Of a DNA stretch of 28,126 nucleotides, positions 15,086 to 22,862 are shown in pieces (position 1 is the stretch's first letter; every line of letters starts with the position of its first letter). Under the pieces are notes generated by a model. It had not been told where the DNA came from, searched no databases, and saw only the letters and a list, made by a program, of their open reading frames with translations. Origin of the DNA: JBBAEA01 sp041656175 (lineage in GTDB: Bacteria > Myxococcota_A > Bradymonadia > UBA4248); assembly GCA_041656175.1 (NCBI GenBank), contig JBBAEA010000031.1:1-28126 (forward strand). The letters are read 5' to 3'. Made by a program: the position numbers and the translations under genes.

Positions 15086-16072
15086 CTATCCGAGTTCTCC
15101 TGCCACGTTCCAGCGTAAATACGCGTGTCTCTCCTCGCGATCTTTAAATATTGCGCAAGCATGCATCAGTTTTACCAAAGCTGCCTGCATGCAAATTTCG
15201 CCTCCACTGATAGCGCCAGCGTCAAGGAGTACTTTACTGTTTTCGTAGAGCTCAAGTTCGAGTTTTCCCGTCGCTGCGTTTGCCAAAAACACGTCGATAC
15301 CTAGGTCTGTTGCGCGCTGTACCACAGGGGCTAAAGCGCGTGTTCTGGTGGGAACGGTTCCCACTCCAAAGGGCACCAAAACGATACCGTTTAAGGGCTC
15401 GTGCGCACTGTCGATAAAGGATCGTAAAATATCGGGGCTTAAACCTGGGGTAACGTGCAATACGACGACGTTGGCGTCAAATTTCGCTTGGCAGCGAAAG
15501 GGCGCGATTGGTTTACGAATATGGCCACCAAGGACAATATCGACGCCGACTTTCGCTAATGGCTCGCAACCAGGTGAATCGAAGGCGTGGTAGGCTTGTG
15601 AGTTGTGTTTTATGCTTCGACAGCCGCGCAGGAGTACTCCATCGAAGCAGATCCCAACTTCTGTAATGGGCATGGTCGCCAGTTCGATGGAATCAGCAAT
15701 GTTGCGGCGCGCATCGTTGCGAAGAGCGCCAAGCGGACGCTGGGCGCCAGTCAAAATAACGGGTCTATCCAGCCCCTCCAAAGCAAAGGCCAAAGCTGAC
15801 GCGGTGTAGGGCATGGTGTCTGTACCGTGTATAACGATAAAACCATCGTAATCATTGCGATTTATCGCGATGCAGCGCGCGATCTCCTCCCACTCCTCGG
15901 GGCCAAGATCGGAAGAATCGAGATTATACAGGATCTTCGATGTTATTTGCGCAAAGCCTACAAACTCAGGTAGGCTCTCGAGCAAAGCAGCAGCGTAATC
16001 GGCTGGTTCAAGGTGTTTTTCTCCTGCCATGGAGAGAGTGCCGCCAGTATGTATTAATAATATTTTTGCCAT
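15086..16072 (-). CDS. ansA: L-asparaginase, type I (cytoplasmic)
   Basis: Hydrolyses L-asparagine to aspartate and ammonia. The 328-residue protein shows the two active-site motifs: IHTGGTLSM at the N-terminus with the first catalytic threonine, and VIHGTDTMPYTASAL with the second Thr-Asp pair. ILTGAQRPLGALRNDARRN and the KHNSQAYHAFDSP segment are also typical of the type I group. There is no signal peptide, so it acts in the cytoplasm, unlike AnsB. The ATG at 16072 is preferred over the TTG one codon earlier. The upstream sequence is AT-rich with no strong ribosome site. It is the first gene of the operon with moxR, which it touches. A glutaminase or D-amino-acid activity cannot be excluded. 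Confidence 0.92.
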   Translation of the reverse strand: MAKILLIHTGGTLSMAGEKHLEPADYAAALLESLPEFVGFAQITSKILYNLDSSDLGPEEWEEIARCIAINRNDYDGFIVIHGTDTMPYTASALAFALEGLDRPVILTGAQRPLGALRNDARRNIADSIELATMPITEVGICFDGVLLRGCRSIKHNSQAYHAFDSPGCEPLAKVGVDIVLGGHIRKPIAPFRCQAKFDANVVVLHVTPGLSPDILRSFIDSAHEPLNGIVLVPFGVGTVPTRTRALAPVVQRATDLGIDVFLANAATGKLELELYENSKVLLDAGAISGGEICMQAALVKLMHACAIFKDREERHAYLRWNVAGELG

Positions 16073-16110
16073 CAATAATATTTAAATTTTGTTTAAAATT
16101 AACTTTTGTT

Positions 16111-16293
16111 ATGCAAGCTCTACTGAATATAAAAACGGTCTACAAAAAATAGCTGCGAAAATGAGGTGAAATATGGCGAGTGTTCAAAGTAAATCCATAA
16201 AATCATAGCTTTACGCGTAAGACCGATGTCCAAGGAGCGTTTCCCATGGACGGGTTTGGTAGCCTTAGCCCCAATAGTACAGAGCTTCCCTAG
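16111..16293. repeat. MITE-like repeat family I, copy d
   Basis: Left end ATGCAAGCTCTACTGAATAT followed by AAAAACGGTCTAC aligns with the left end of copy b. The core AAAATGAGGTGAAATATGGC, then GAGTGTTCAAAGTAAATCC, aligns with copies a and b. The right end CCAATAGTACAGAGCTTCCC plus TAG aligns with copy c. It occupies nearly all of the space between ansA and the gspN stop codon at 16305, twelve bases away. Confidence 0.65.
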
Positions 16294-16304
16294 TGGTAAA
16301 CAAA

Positions 16305-17675
16305 TTACGGCTCAGATATCGCTTTTCGTCCAGGTTGTGCGCCGATGGGGCGTTCCCTGCGAATTCCCCTAGATTCACGCGCTTTTTCAGCTTCCATGTG
16401 CGTATTGATAACGGCTTGTCGTAGTTCGGGGGAACCCTCCAACATGCGCCTTTCTATATCGTTTAGGGGGACTTCGCTGGGAAGTTCGTTTCTTTCGCCA
16501 CGTCGTTCGATCGCCCGACCTTTAGGGGGGGGGCGTCTAACGCCTTGGCGAACTTCGTTTTTAGCAGTGTTTTGGGGAGCTTTGGGCGCGGGCGCTACAA
16601 GGTCATCTTGAGGTTCAGGGGCGCTGTTTTCGCTATCTTCTGTGGAATTGTCTGTTTTTGCCATAGCTGGTGCAGCTTCGATAATAGGCGTACCGCAGTC
16701 TTTGCGAATAGCCTTTCCTGCACCACTTAAGTGCAGTTCGATAGAACCATCAGCTTGTTTGCGGCAAACCCTATAAATAATCTCCATAGAGTTTTCCTCC
16801 ATCCACTCATCGCCGGGATGTATAACCATATTGAGATCAACGCGTGTTTCCGCGTTTGGCTTGGATTTGGGCCATAGCTTTCCTGTAACGCTTATGCTTA
16901 GATCGGGGCCATCCGTTTTAAACTTTTCAACGATGATCGCTTGGTCGTCGCCTAAACTTAGTTGGGCTTCAATATTGCCAAAACGTGTAAAGGGTAGTTC
17001 TATAAAGGGTACACCACCCATGTTGAGTTTTAGGCGTTTTGGACACATCACCGTGTTTGTCGAGTTCATCTCAAAGTTAAGATCCAGAAGTCGACCGCTT
17101 TTGTCAGTAATGACGTGAGTACTTAAGTCAAGTGCGCCGTGTAGCTGCACTTTGATGAAATTACTGAGAAGGGTCAACTCGTTGAGCGATAATTCATGGG
17201 CACTCAGATCGACTTTATACAAGCCCGATTTGGAATCCAATACGCCTTGGATGCTCCCCAGTTCCTCACCGTCATTACGGCGCAGCGCAAGATCAAACTT
17301 TGCGCGCGGACTTTTCTTGAGAAAGGATAATATCGATGGCATCACATGAAGTTCCGCAACAGCGAACGGATCCTCTCCGACCATGGGGGCGCAGAAAAAC
17401 CCATCGAATACACCGCCTTCAACGGCTAAGTTCGGGTCTGGCTTTTCGTGAACGCGTGGTACCACAAGTACGTCGCGTGCGCGCAAGTTTCCCAGAGGGC
17501 TTAGTCTGATGTCGCCAATCTTAACACTTTGGCTATACTTTAGCTGTTTTTCGACGGACTTCTCAATGAGATGTTTAAGACTAACATTCGGGAAAACGAA
17601 GATAATAAGCAATATCGTTAGGAGGAAAAAGCCGATCGTCGATAGTGCAACAATGAGGATTCTTTTACTGCGCAT
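16305..17675 (-). CDS. gspN: Type II secretion system protein GspN, with C-terminal Pro/Arg-rich extension
   Basis: An inner-membrane anchored periplasmic protein of the secretion system. The 456-residue product has a short cytoplasmic start, one membrane span (about 8-29) and a beta-rich periplasmic domain to about residue 325, with AsmA/GspN-like features such as IGDIRLSPLGNLRARDVLV and DGPDLSISVTGKLWP. From residue 331 a disordered tail rich in Pro, Glu, Arg and Ala begins and runs to the end (APAPKAPQNTAKN, RRPPPKGRAIERRGER). The start overlaps the gspM stop by 11 bases and uses AAGGAAG as ribosome site. The long N-terminal GspN type is one I associate with deltaproteobacterial T2SS loci. 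Followed by repeat family I copy d. Confidence 0.85.
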   Translation of the reverse strand: MRSKRILIVALSTIGFFLLTILLIIFVFPNVSLKHLIEKSVEKQLKYSQSVKIGDIRLSPLGNLRARDVLVVPRVHEKPDPNLAVEGGVFDGFFCAPMVGEDPFAVAELHVMPSILSFLKKSPRAKFDLALRRNDGEELGSIQGVLDSKSGLYKVDLSAHELSLNELTLLSNFIKVQLHGALDLSTHVITDKSGRLLDLNFEMNSTNTVMCPKRLKLNMGGVPFIELPFTRFGNIEAQLSLGDDQAIIVEKFKTDGPDLSISVTGKLWPKSKPNAETRVDLNMVIHPGDEWMEENSMEIIYRVCRKQADGSIELHLSGAGKAIRKDCGTPIIEAAPAMAKTDNSTEDSENSAPEPQDDLVAPAPKAPQNTAKNEVRQGVRRPPPKGRAIERRGERNELPSEVPLNDIERRMLEGSPELRQAVINTHMEAEKARESRGIRRERPIGAQPGRKAISEP

Positions 17676-18231
17676 TTTCTTCCTTTAGACGATACGAGAT
17701 TAGCGTGATCTCTGCAGCCATTTGTGTATCAGAAGTCGCGTTGTTGCCTGTTCTGGTGAATAGAATTTTACGCAAAAAAATAGGAGTGTGGAGTTTGTCT
17801 ATTTCGATGAGGTACTCCAGCAGTTTTGTATACTCGACGTTTCGCACTGTAATGCTAATTTCTTGCGATTCAGCGCCAGAGTCGTCGGCGGTTTTAAGTG
17901 GGTCTTTTGGCGTAACCGAAACGTCAAAGCCCAAGCCACTGGCGAGGCTAGTGAGCTTGCTTACAATCTTTGTATCGGCGTTGAGCAAGCGCTCTCGCAT
18001 GGATTCTTTTGCAGCCTTGTTCCTGACGTAATCCGCTTGATTGTTTTCGAGGTACTCCAGTGCATCGCGGTACTCATCGATCTGTCGTTTTTTGTCGCTG
18101 ATGCTGCTGGTATAGCTGCGAACTCCCGTAAAGATAAGAGCAAGGACGAATACGACAATAGCGAGTAGCACAACCCACGATTGGCCTATGCGGGATTCCT
18201 TTATCCAGTTTTGTAGTTTTTCCATATCCAT
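17665..18231 (-). CDS. gspM: Type II secretion system protein GspM (PilO-like)
   Basis: A 188-residue bitopic membrane protein: short cytoplasmic N-terminus, one span (about 19-38, WVVLLAIVVFVLALIFTGV), a coiled-coil (residues about 40-95) and a C-terminal ferredoxin-like domain (EISITVRNVEYTKLLEYLIEIDKL...). This is the GspM/PilO layout, which partners GspL in the inner-membrane platform. Assignment rests on layout and on position between gspL, four bases upstream, and gspN, which overlaps it. ATG 18231 and ATG 18225 are both possible starts. Confidence 0.85.
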   Translation of the reverse strand: MDMEKLQNWIKESRIGQSWVVLLAIVVFVLALIFTGVRSYTSSISDKKRQIDEYRDALEYLENNQADYVRNKAAKESMRERLLNADTKIVSKLTSLASGLGFDVSVTPKDPLKTADDSGAESQEISITVRNVEYTKLLEYLIEIDKLHTPIFLRKILFTRTGNNATSDTQMAAEITLISYRLKEENAQ

Positions 18232-18235
18232 CGTT

Positions 18236-19876
18236 TTACTCGCTCTCGCCTCCCGTTAAACAGTGGTTAGCATCAATTCGCAGGGTGAAGGAAACCTGAT
18301 CTTTGACCTTTTGGGTTCTAGGCTCCTGGATTTCGTCGGGGAAGCATTCGTAGCTTTCGAGAAGTTTCATTATTTTAGGTAAACCCTCATCGCCTACGAC
18401 CTCGCCGCGTAAAACAACTTTCTTTTGGTAGGAGTCTATTTCTAGCGCGGTGAGCTCAAATTCGACATCCGACAAATTATCGTGAATATGTGTAGAGAGC
18501 CACTCGAAATGCTTAAACGCCGTCACTTTTGGTATAAAGGCATAAGTCGCGCCTTTGTCCATTTCGTCGATGATCGCGTTTTTGCTCAGTATACGCCGTC
18601 CTAGAATTTCTTCACTTGCGTTTTCAAGGGCTGCGCGAAGTTTTGTGCTCTCGGTGTTTACCGCTTTAAACTGCATTACCGCCATAAAAACCATGCAAAC
18701 GATTAAAAACGTAAACAGTGCAACGAGCTTCCATTTATGATCGTTGATAAACTCCAAGCTCCCCTTGTAGGCGAACTGTCCTTGACGCAGGTTAAGCGGA
18801 CATTGCTCTTGGCTGTACAAGTGCGCGTTTGCCGCCATAACGGTAGCAGCCCACGAAAATTCGGCGCTATTCTCAATTTCCCAAGGAAGAACTTGTTCGA
18901 TGCGGCTAGTTTGTGTAGCGAGCTGCGAGGCGAGTAGATGATCTAGCCCTGGTAGGAGGGAACCAGCGCCGGTGATAAGTAAAAGTTCGAGTTCAGCGCC
19001 TTCTTTAACGCGGATTGATGCTAAACTTTGGTTGAGGACGCTTAATAATCTACCCAGCGCCCGGCTACTCAGTTGCGAAATTGCACTAAATTCGTATTCG
19101 CTTTGAACGATATTTCCCGCTGCCACGAAATGCGCGCCCCAGTCGTCTTCAAATTGTGGCGGGGAGACGAAAGCAGAGCGCTCTTTGAGCGTTTTTGCTT
19201 CTTTTAGCGTGAGCTCGAACTCCTCGGCGAAAGTTTCGTCGATGATGGCGCTGCCCAGCTTAATACTACGTGAAAGTAGCATAGTATTTTCAGAAAATAC
19301 CGTAAACACCGATTGTGTAGCGCCTATATCAAGTATGGCCCAAACCTTAGCGGGTGGGGAAAAGAGTAGAGAAATTGCGCTTGGGCTAGCGTTTTGCTCG
19401 GGTAGCAAAACCTGCGGGTCGACGCCTGCTTCCTTGTATTTGGCTATCTCCGCGCTTAGGGCCTCACGCGGGTAGGAGAGTACGAATATTTCGTAATTTT
19501 TGCCTTCTTCTTCGTTTTGGGACTCAATTTCGCCTACAACTTCAAAGGAAAGTTGCATTTCGTCGCTTTTGCTCCAAAGGTCGCTGACATTTTGGGCTAA
19601 TATTTGTTCTATAACGCGCGGCGCATTGAAGGGGAGAGTTCGTTTGGTTGTTAACACGTTAGATGCATCGACGTTGGCGCCTATGGCGATAACTTCTTTG
19701 CTTCGCTCGCGCTTGAGCAAAGCCGATAAGGCATGGTGCAAATCCACCGATTTATGGCCTTCACCAAACTCTTCTCGCCCGCACCAAAGTAGCGATAGCC
19801 TCTTGTCGCTTTCTTCCAAGACCGCTACGCTCACCCTGTTTTCGCCTGCATCTATGCCAATATATTGTCGTGCCAT
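18236..19876 (-). CDS. gspL: Type II secretion system protein GspL (PilM-PilN-like fusion)
   Basis: A 546-residue protein. Residues 1-345 have the actin-like PilM/GspL fold, with YIGIDAGENRVSVAVL (phosphate-1 region), AILDIGATQSVFTVF (phosphate-2) and LITGAGSLLPGLDHLL (adenosine region). Then come NLRQGQFAYKG near 362-372 and one membrane span at about 383-402. The periplasmic PilN-like domain ends CLTGGESE. In T2SS the cytoplasmic part binds the GspE ATPase and the periplasmic part pairs with GspM. The start ATG at 19876 lies three bases after the gspK stop. Full-length PilM-like conservation of the nucleotide-binding loops is notable, since many GspL proteins have lost them. Call is firm. 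Confidence 0.9.
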   Translation of the reverse strand: MARQYIGIDAGENRVSVAVLEESDKRLSLLWCGREEFGEGHKSVDLHHALSALLKRERSKEVIAIGANVDASNVLTTKRTLPFNAPRVIEQILAQNVSDLWSKSDEMQLSFEVVGEIESQNEEEGKNYEIFVLSYPREALSAEIAKYKEAGVDPQVLLPEQNASPSAISLLFSPPAKVWAILDIGATQSVFTVFSENTMLLSRSIKLGSAIIDETFAEEFELTLKEAKTLKERSAFVSPPQFEDDWGAHFVAAGNIVQSEYEFSAISQLSSRALGRLLSVLNQSLASIRVKEGAELELLLITGAGSLLPGLDHLLASQLATQTSRIEQVLPWEIENSAEFSWAATVMAANAHLYSQEQCPLNLRQGQFAYKGSLEFINDHKWKLVALFTFLIVCMVFMAVMQFKAVNTESTKLRAALENASEEILGRRILSKNAIIDEMDKGATYAFIPKVTAFKHFEWLSTHIHDNLSDVEFELTALEIDSYQKKVVLRGEVVGDEGLPKIMKLLESYECFPDEIQEPRTQKVKDQVSFTLRIDANHCLTGGESE

Positions 19877-19879
19877 CTT

Positions 19880-21388
19880 TTAGTACTCTCGCCAATACAA
19901 GAATTTTCCCCCGACTTCATTAAAATCAACGACGGCTGAAAGCGTCTTACGCGTCCCGCCGTATTCCCCCACCGCAACCACGCGGAAAACCCGAGGGTTA
20001 TCCGTGGTTATTTTGTCATTCAATCGCTTACTATCAAATGATAGCCCCGACAAGCTCATAGCCTCTACAGGTAGCTGCATCAGGTTTTGGCCAAGCATGA
20101 TGTAGGCCGTCGGGGAATACATAACGAATTTTTTAATCAACAAGGGATCGGTTTTCATCGCATCTAAGACGTTGGTAAATTCGTAGCGGCTGCGAAAAGG
20201 AACGATCGTTCCGTTGGGAACCACCCCAGGAATAACCGAGGTTTGCTTCTCAACCGTATATAAATACAGCAAGTTCATCGGATTGAGTACAAATTGCTGA
20301 TAGCCCTCGATCGCCATGGCAAGTATCATGAGTTTATCGCCTATGATGGGTTCGCGGCATGCCCAAAGTCTGTCGTCTTTAGGATCCATGCCATCTAGCG
20401 ATGCAGAGCTACAAAGCGCGGAGTACAAAACCTTCGCATTGGCTAAGTTCACGTTGACTTTTTCTACGGGATAAACCGTGAGTGTTTCGCTAAAAGCGTT
20501 CATAAAATCATCGCCAATTCCAGCCACTTCGTAAAGCTCATCTAAAGTCGTCAGTTTTGCATTTTTAACGTCAAATTTGCGACGAGTTTCGGAGTATAGT
20601 GAAGATTCGTCGCCCGATGGCTCTTCTAACACACAATCGTTCGTTAAGTTCGTTCGCTCGCTGTCGCTGTCGACCCAGTCGATAATGGCAGCAACCGTTT
20701 CGCTGCGCGTAAGTTTGTTGCGATCGCGCCCTCGCGTATTAAAAATTTCATCGTACTCGGGGGAAGCGAACAACATGCATAATTCGTAGACAGTATCTTG
20801 CTTTGCGCCACCCGCGAAGCGGTTAAGATTGACGCGCCCAGCCTCTGGAAAAACGTGCACGTTGTAATCGCCGGATTCGTCGCCCATCGCGTCGACGCCC
20901 GCTTCCCGCAGGTTGTAGCTCGCTATAGCCTCGGCGCCCGGCGCGCCAACGGTGACTATGCCAGTTTTAAACGGCGTCATGAGTAAATCGAGTATTTGGT
21001 ATATCTGGAAGTTGGAGCGTCGGATACGTTCGCCAAAAAAATCGTCGGCCTCTAGTTCGTATTGGTAGGTAAGCATGAGTCGCCCTAAATTTAAGGCGGT
21101 GCGTGCTTTGTAGTAAGCTTTTAAGTCGTCGCGGATATTAGCGGCAATCGAGTAGCTGACTTGGCTGTTCATAAAACTCGACAAAATCGTTGCACTCATG
21201 ACAGCGATGTAGGTGAGTACTAGGAGTAGCGCTACCCCGCGCCGCGCGCCGCGCTTGGGCTTTTGTTTGGGCGTAACACGCAGGGCGAGTAGCTCCCAAA
21301 ACTGAAAGCAGGCGAAGGCTATGTTGTGGTAGATTTTCTGAAATATGGGCATCTTGGTTTTGGCTACTTTGGGTTTTTCTGCAGTCAT
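19880..21388 (-). CDS. gspK: Type II secretion system minor pseudopilin GspK
   Basis: GspK caps the pseudopilus tip with GspI and GspJ. The prepilin-type motif ARRG|VALLLVLTYIAVMSA lacks the usual Glu at position 5, as expected for GspK, and the large globular domain contains GRVNLNRF, a TLDELYEVAGI segment and VNVNLANAKVLYSAL, the hallmarks of the family. With ATG 21388 (MTAEKPK) the leader before the cleavage site is 51 residues, far longer than usual, and no start closer than 39 residues exists. An open frame continues to 21475, but that part is translated repeat family II copy c and is rejected. No clear ribosome site. GspJ ends 162 bases upstream across that repeat. Confidence 0.9.
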   Translation of the reverse strand: MTAEKPKVAKTKMPIFQKIYHNIAFACFQFWELLALRVTPKQKPKRGARRGVALLLVLTYIAVMSATILSSFMNSQVSYSIAANIRDDLKAYYKARTALNLGRLMLTYQYELEADDFFGERIRRSNFQIYQILDLLMTPFKTGIVTVGAPGAEAIASYNLREAGVDAMGDESGDYNVHVFPEAGRVNLNRFAGGAKQDTVYELCMLFASPEYDEIFNTRGRDRNKLTRSETVAAIIDWVDSDSERTNLTNDCVLEEPSGDESSLYSETRRKFDVKNAKLTTLDELYEVAGIGDDFMNAFSETLTVYPVEKVNVNLANAKVLYSALCSSASLDGMDPKDDRLWACREPIIGDKLMILAMAIEGYQQFVLNPMNLLYLYTVEKQTSVIPGVVPNGTIVPFRSRYEFTNVLDAMKTDPLLIKKFVMYSPTAYIMLGQNLMQLPVEAMSLSGLSFDSKRLNDKITTDNPRVFRVVAVGEYGGTRKTLSAVVDFNEVGGKFLYWREY

Positions 21389-21392
21389 ACAG

Positions 21393-21537
21393 AGGGGGTA
21401 GCGCAAGATCACCGAAAAATTTAAGCAATGAGCACATTTTGTGCGTTGGTTTGGCGAATAGCCAAAACAACGCACGAAATAGTGCGAATTGTCTTGAATT
21501 TTGAGGAAGCTTGCGCGTAGGGGGAGACGTCCCCCCC
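21393..21537 (-). repeat. Nested palindromic repeat family II, copy c, inside the gsp operon
   Basis: The minus strand reads GGGGGGG-ACGTCT-CCCCC hairpin, TACGCGCAAGCTTCC, a central palindrome and GGTGATCTTGCGCTA plus CCCCC. In the central part, CACATTTTGTGCGTTG pairs with CAACGCACGAAATAGTGCG around a TTGGCGAATAGCCAA inner hairpin that nearly equals that of copy a. It separates gspJ from gspK in an otherwise overlapping operon. Confidence 0.78.
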
Positions 21538-21550
21538 AAGAGAAAAAAAA

Positions 21551-22249
21551 TTAAAATTCAAGCGCCTTTTGGAGTTGGATTTGCGCTTGGGTAGTGACGA
21601 TCATGGGTTCGCGGCTGCCGAGTGGGTCGTCGATTTCGATTTCGATTCGTACGCGGCTAGGGAGGCGGTTTTTGTAGTCGGAGTGTTCGGTGTCCCAGGC
21701 GTCGAGCCAGCCGTCGGAACCAACGCTTTGCTCGGCTTTGGCGTCGTCCCAATAGGCGAGTTGGAAGCGTCGGACGTCCTCGAGCAGGGGGAGAATGGTG
21801 CCACCGCGCGTGAAATCGTCGTTGATGGGGGCTTGTTCGCGGCGAACGAGCGTGGGGACTAAGCGCCCTTCACCGTTGCGAACGCTTTTGACGTAATAGG
21901 AAATTTCGCTTTGATCGCCAACCTTTTCGTTACGAAACATGCGTACATAGCCCATGCTGGTAAAATCGACGCGCTCGCGCTCGCCTAAAAAACCTGTGTC
22001 GTAACGTTTTTTGACTTGTGAATCGTCTTTTCCGTGCATGCTCATAAACGCCATAGACATATCGCGAACCATTCGGTTAACGGCTTGTTCAACGCCGTGT
22101 AATCGCTCGTTAATGTCTTGCATCCGCTGCTGATGGCGCGTGGCTACAGCGTATGAGCCCCAGCCCACTGCCATGACCAAGGTCAGCAGCGCGACGCTGA
22201 TCATGACTTCGATGAGCGTCATTCCGCGATCATTGCGTAGCTTATTCAT
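21551..22249 (-). CDS. gspJ: Type II secretion system minor pseudopilin GspJ
   Basis: A 232-residue pseudopilin with a short leader and prepilin peptidase site RNDRG|MTLIEVMISVALLTLVM (Glu at +5). The helix continues into RMQDINERLHGVEQAVNRMVRDM, and the globular domain has the GspJ pattern, including ISYYVKS, LVRREQAPIN and LLEDVRRFQLAYWDD. It sits in the pseudopilus tip complex with GspI and GspK. The ATG overlaps the gspI stop by eight bases and has AAGGA five bases upstream, so it is coupled to gspI. Repeat family II copy c follows the stop. Confidence 0.92.
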   Translation of the reverse strand: MNKLRNDRGMTLIEVMISVALLTLVMAVGWGSYAVATRHQQRMQDINERLHGVEQAVNRMVRDMSMAFMSMHGKDDSQVKKRYDTGFLGERERVDFTSMGYVRMFRNEKVGDQSEISYYVKSVRNGEGRLVPTLVRREQAPINDDFTRGGTILPLLEDVRRFQLAYWDDAKAEQSVGSDGWLDAWDTEHSDYKNRLPSRVRIEIEIDDPLGSREPMIVTTQAQIQLQKALEF

Positions 22250-22862
22250 CGCTATCCTTGCTTTTGCTGACCGAGGCGCCGCTGAGGCTGCTGTCGACCT
22301 CTAAAACGACGACAAACTGAGATATAGTAAGGGATTGCTCCATGCCTAGGTAGTCCCATGTGGTGTTTAGTGTGATTTTTCGGATACGCCGTCCGAGTTG
22401 GTTAAGAATCTGTGGCATTAGCGAGACCATGATGGGTAAAAACTGCGTGATGGCTAGGTTTCCGCTCAAGCTCCCCGACTCGTCGCCACCTCCACCATAA
22501 AGTTGGGCGCTAACGTCTTCAACGAAATTGTTCGACGCGTCATCGTCGATTTCTATGGATTGAATTTGGCTTTCCCAGCGAATATCTGGATATCCTTCGT
22601 CTCGGTAGTCGCCCGAATCAGTGAGTAACAAGTCCTCTTTAGGCCCGTTTTTCGCGATGTCTTGCTGCAATTCGTACTCGATGTCCTGCATCTTCGCGCG
22701 CGTTAAAAGATTTACAACGGATAAATTGTTGGAGTAGCCCATCAAACGCATCGATGTGGACTCTGTGCCTAGCAAAATGGCCACACCCATGGCTAAAATG
22801 AAGATCGCAATCATCAATTCCAAAAGCGTGAAACCCTTAGTTTTTTGTGATTTTACGCTCAA
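22242..22862 (-). CDS. gspI: Type II secretion system minor pseudopilin GspI
   Basis: A 206-residue pseudopilin with site KTKG|FTLLELMIAIFILAMGVAILLG (Glu at +5) and a longer globular domain than enterobacterial GspI. The insert is rich in Asp, Gly and Ser (SIEIDDDASNN, YGGGGDESGSLSG). The start codon is TTG, overlapping the gspH TGA stop as TTGA. AGGAGG about nine bases upstream makes this start convincing, and no ATG is available near the leader. It overlaps gspJ by eight bases. Its role is in the tip complex of the pseudopilus. Confidence 0.9.
   Translation of the reverse strand: MSVKSQKTKGFTLLELMIAIFILAMGVAILLGTESTSMRLMGYSNNLSVVNLLTRAKMQDIEYELQQDIAKNGPKEDLLLTDSGDYRDEGYPDIRWESQIQSIEIDDDASNNFVEDVSAQLYGGGGDESGSLSGNLAITQFLPIMVSLMPQILNQLGRRIRKITLNTTWDYLGMEQSLTISQFVVVLEVDSSLSGASVSKSKDSDE

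Noticed and set aside
21138..21539. Minus-strand frame overlapping gspK start and the gspJ-gspK spacer, and the extension of gspK to 21475
   Set aside because: The upstream part is translated repeat family II copy c (GTSPPTRKLP, ILRYPL); copies b and d give the same peptide pieces, which shows they come from the repeat.
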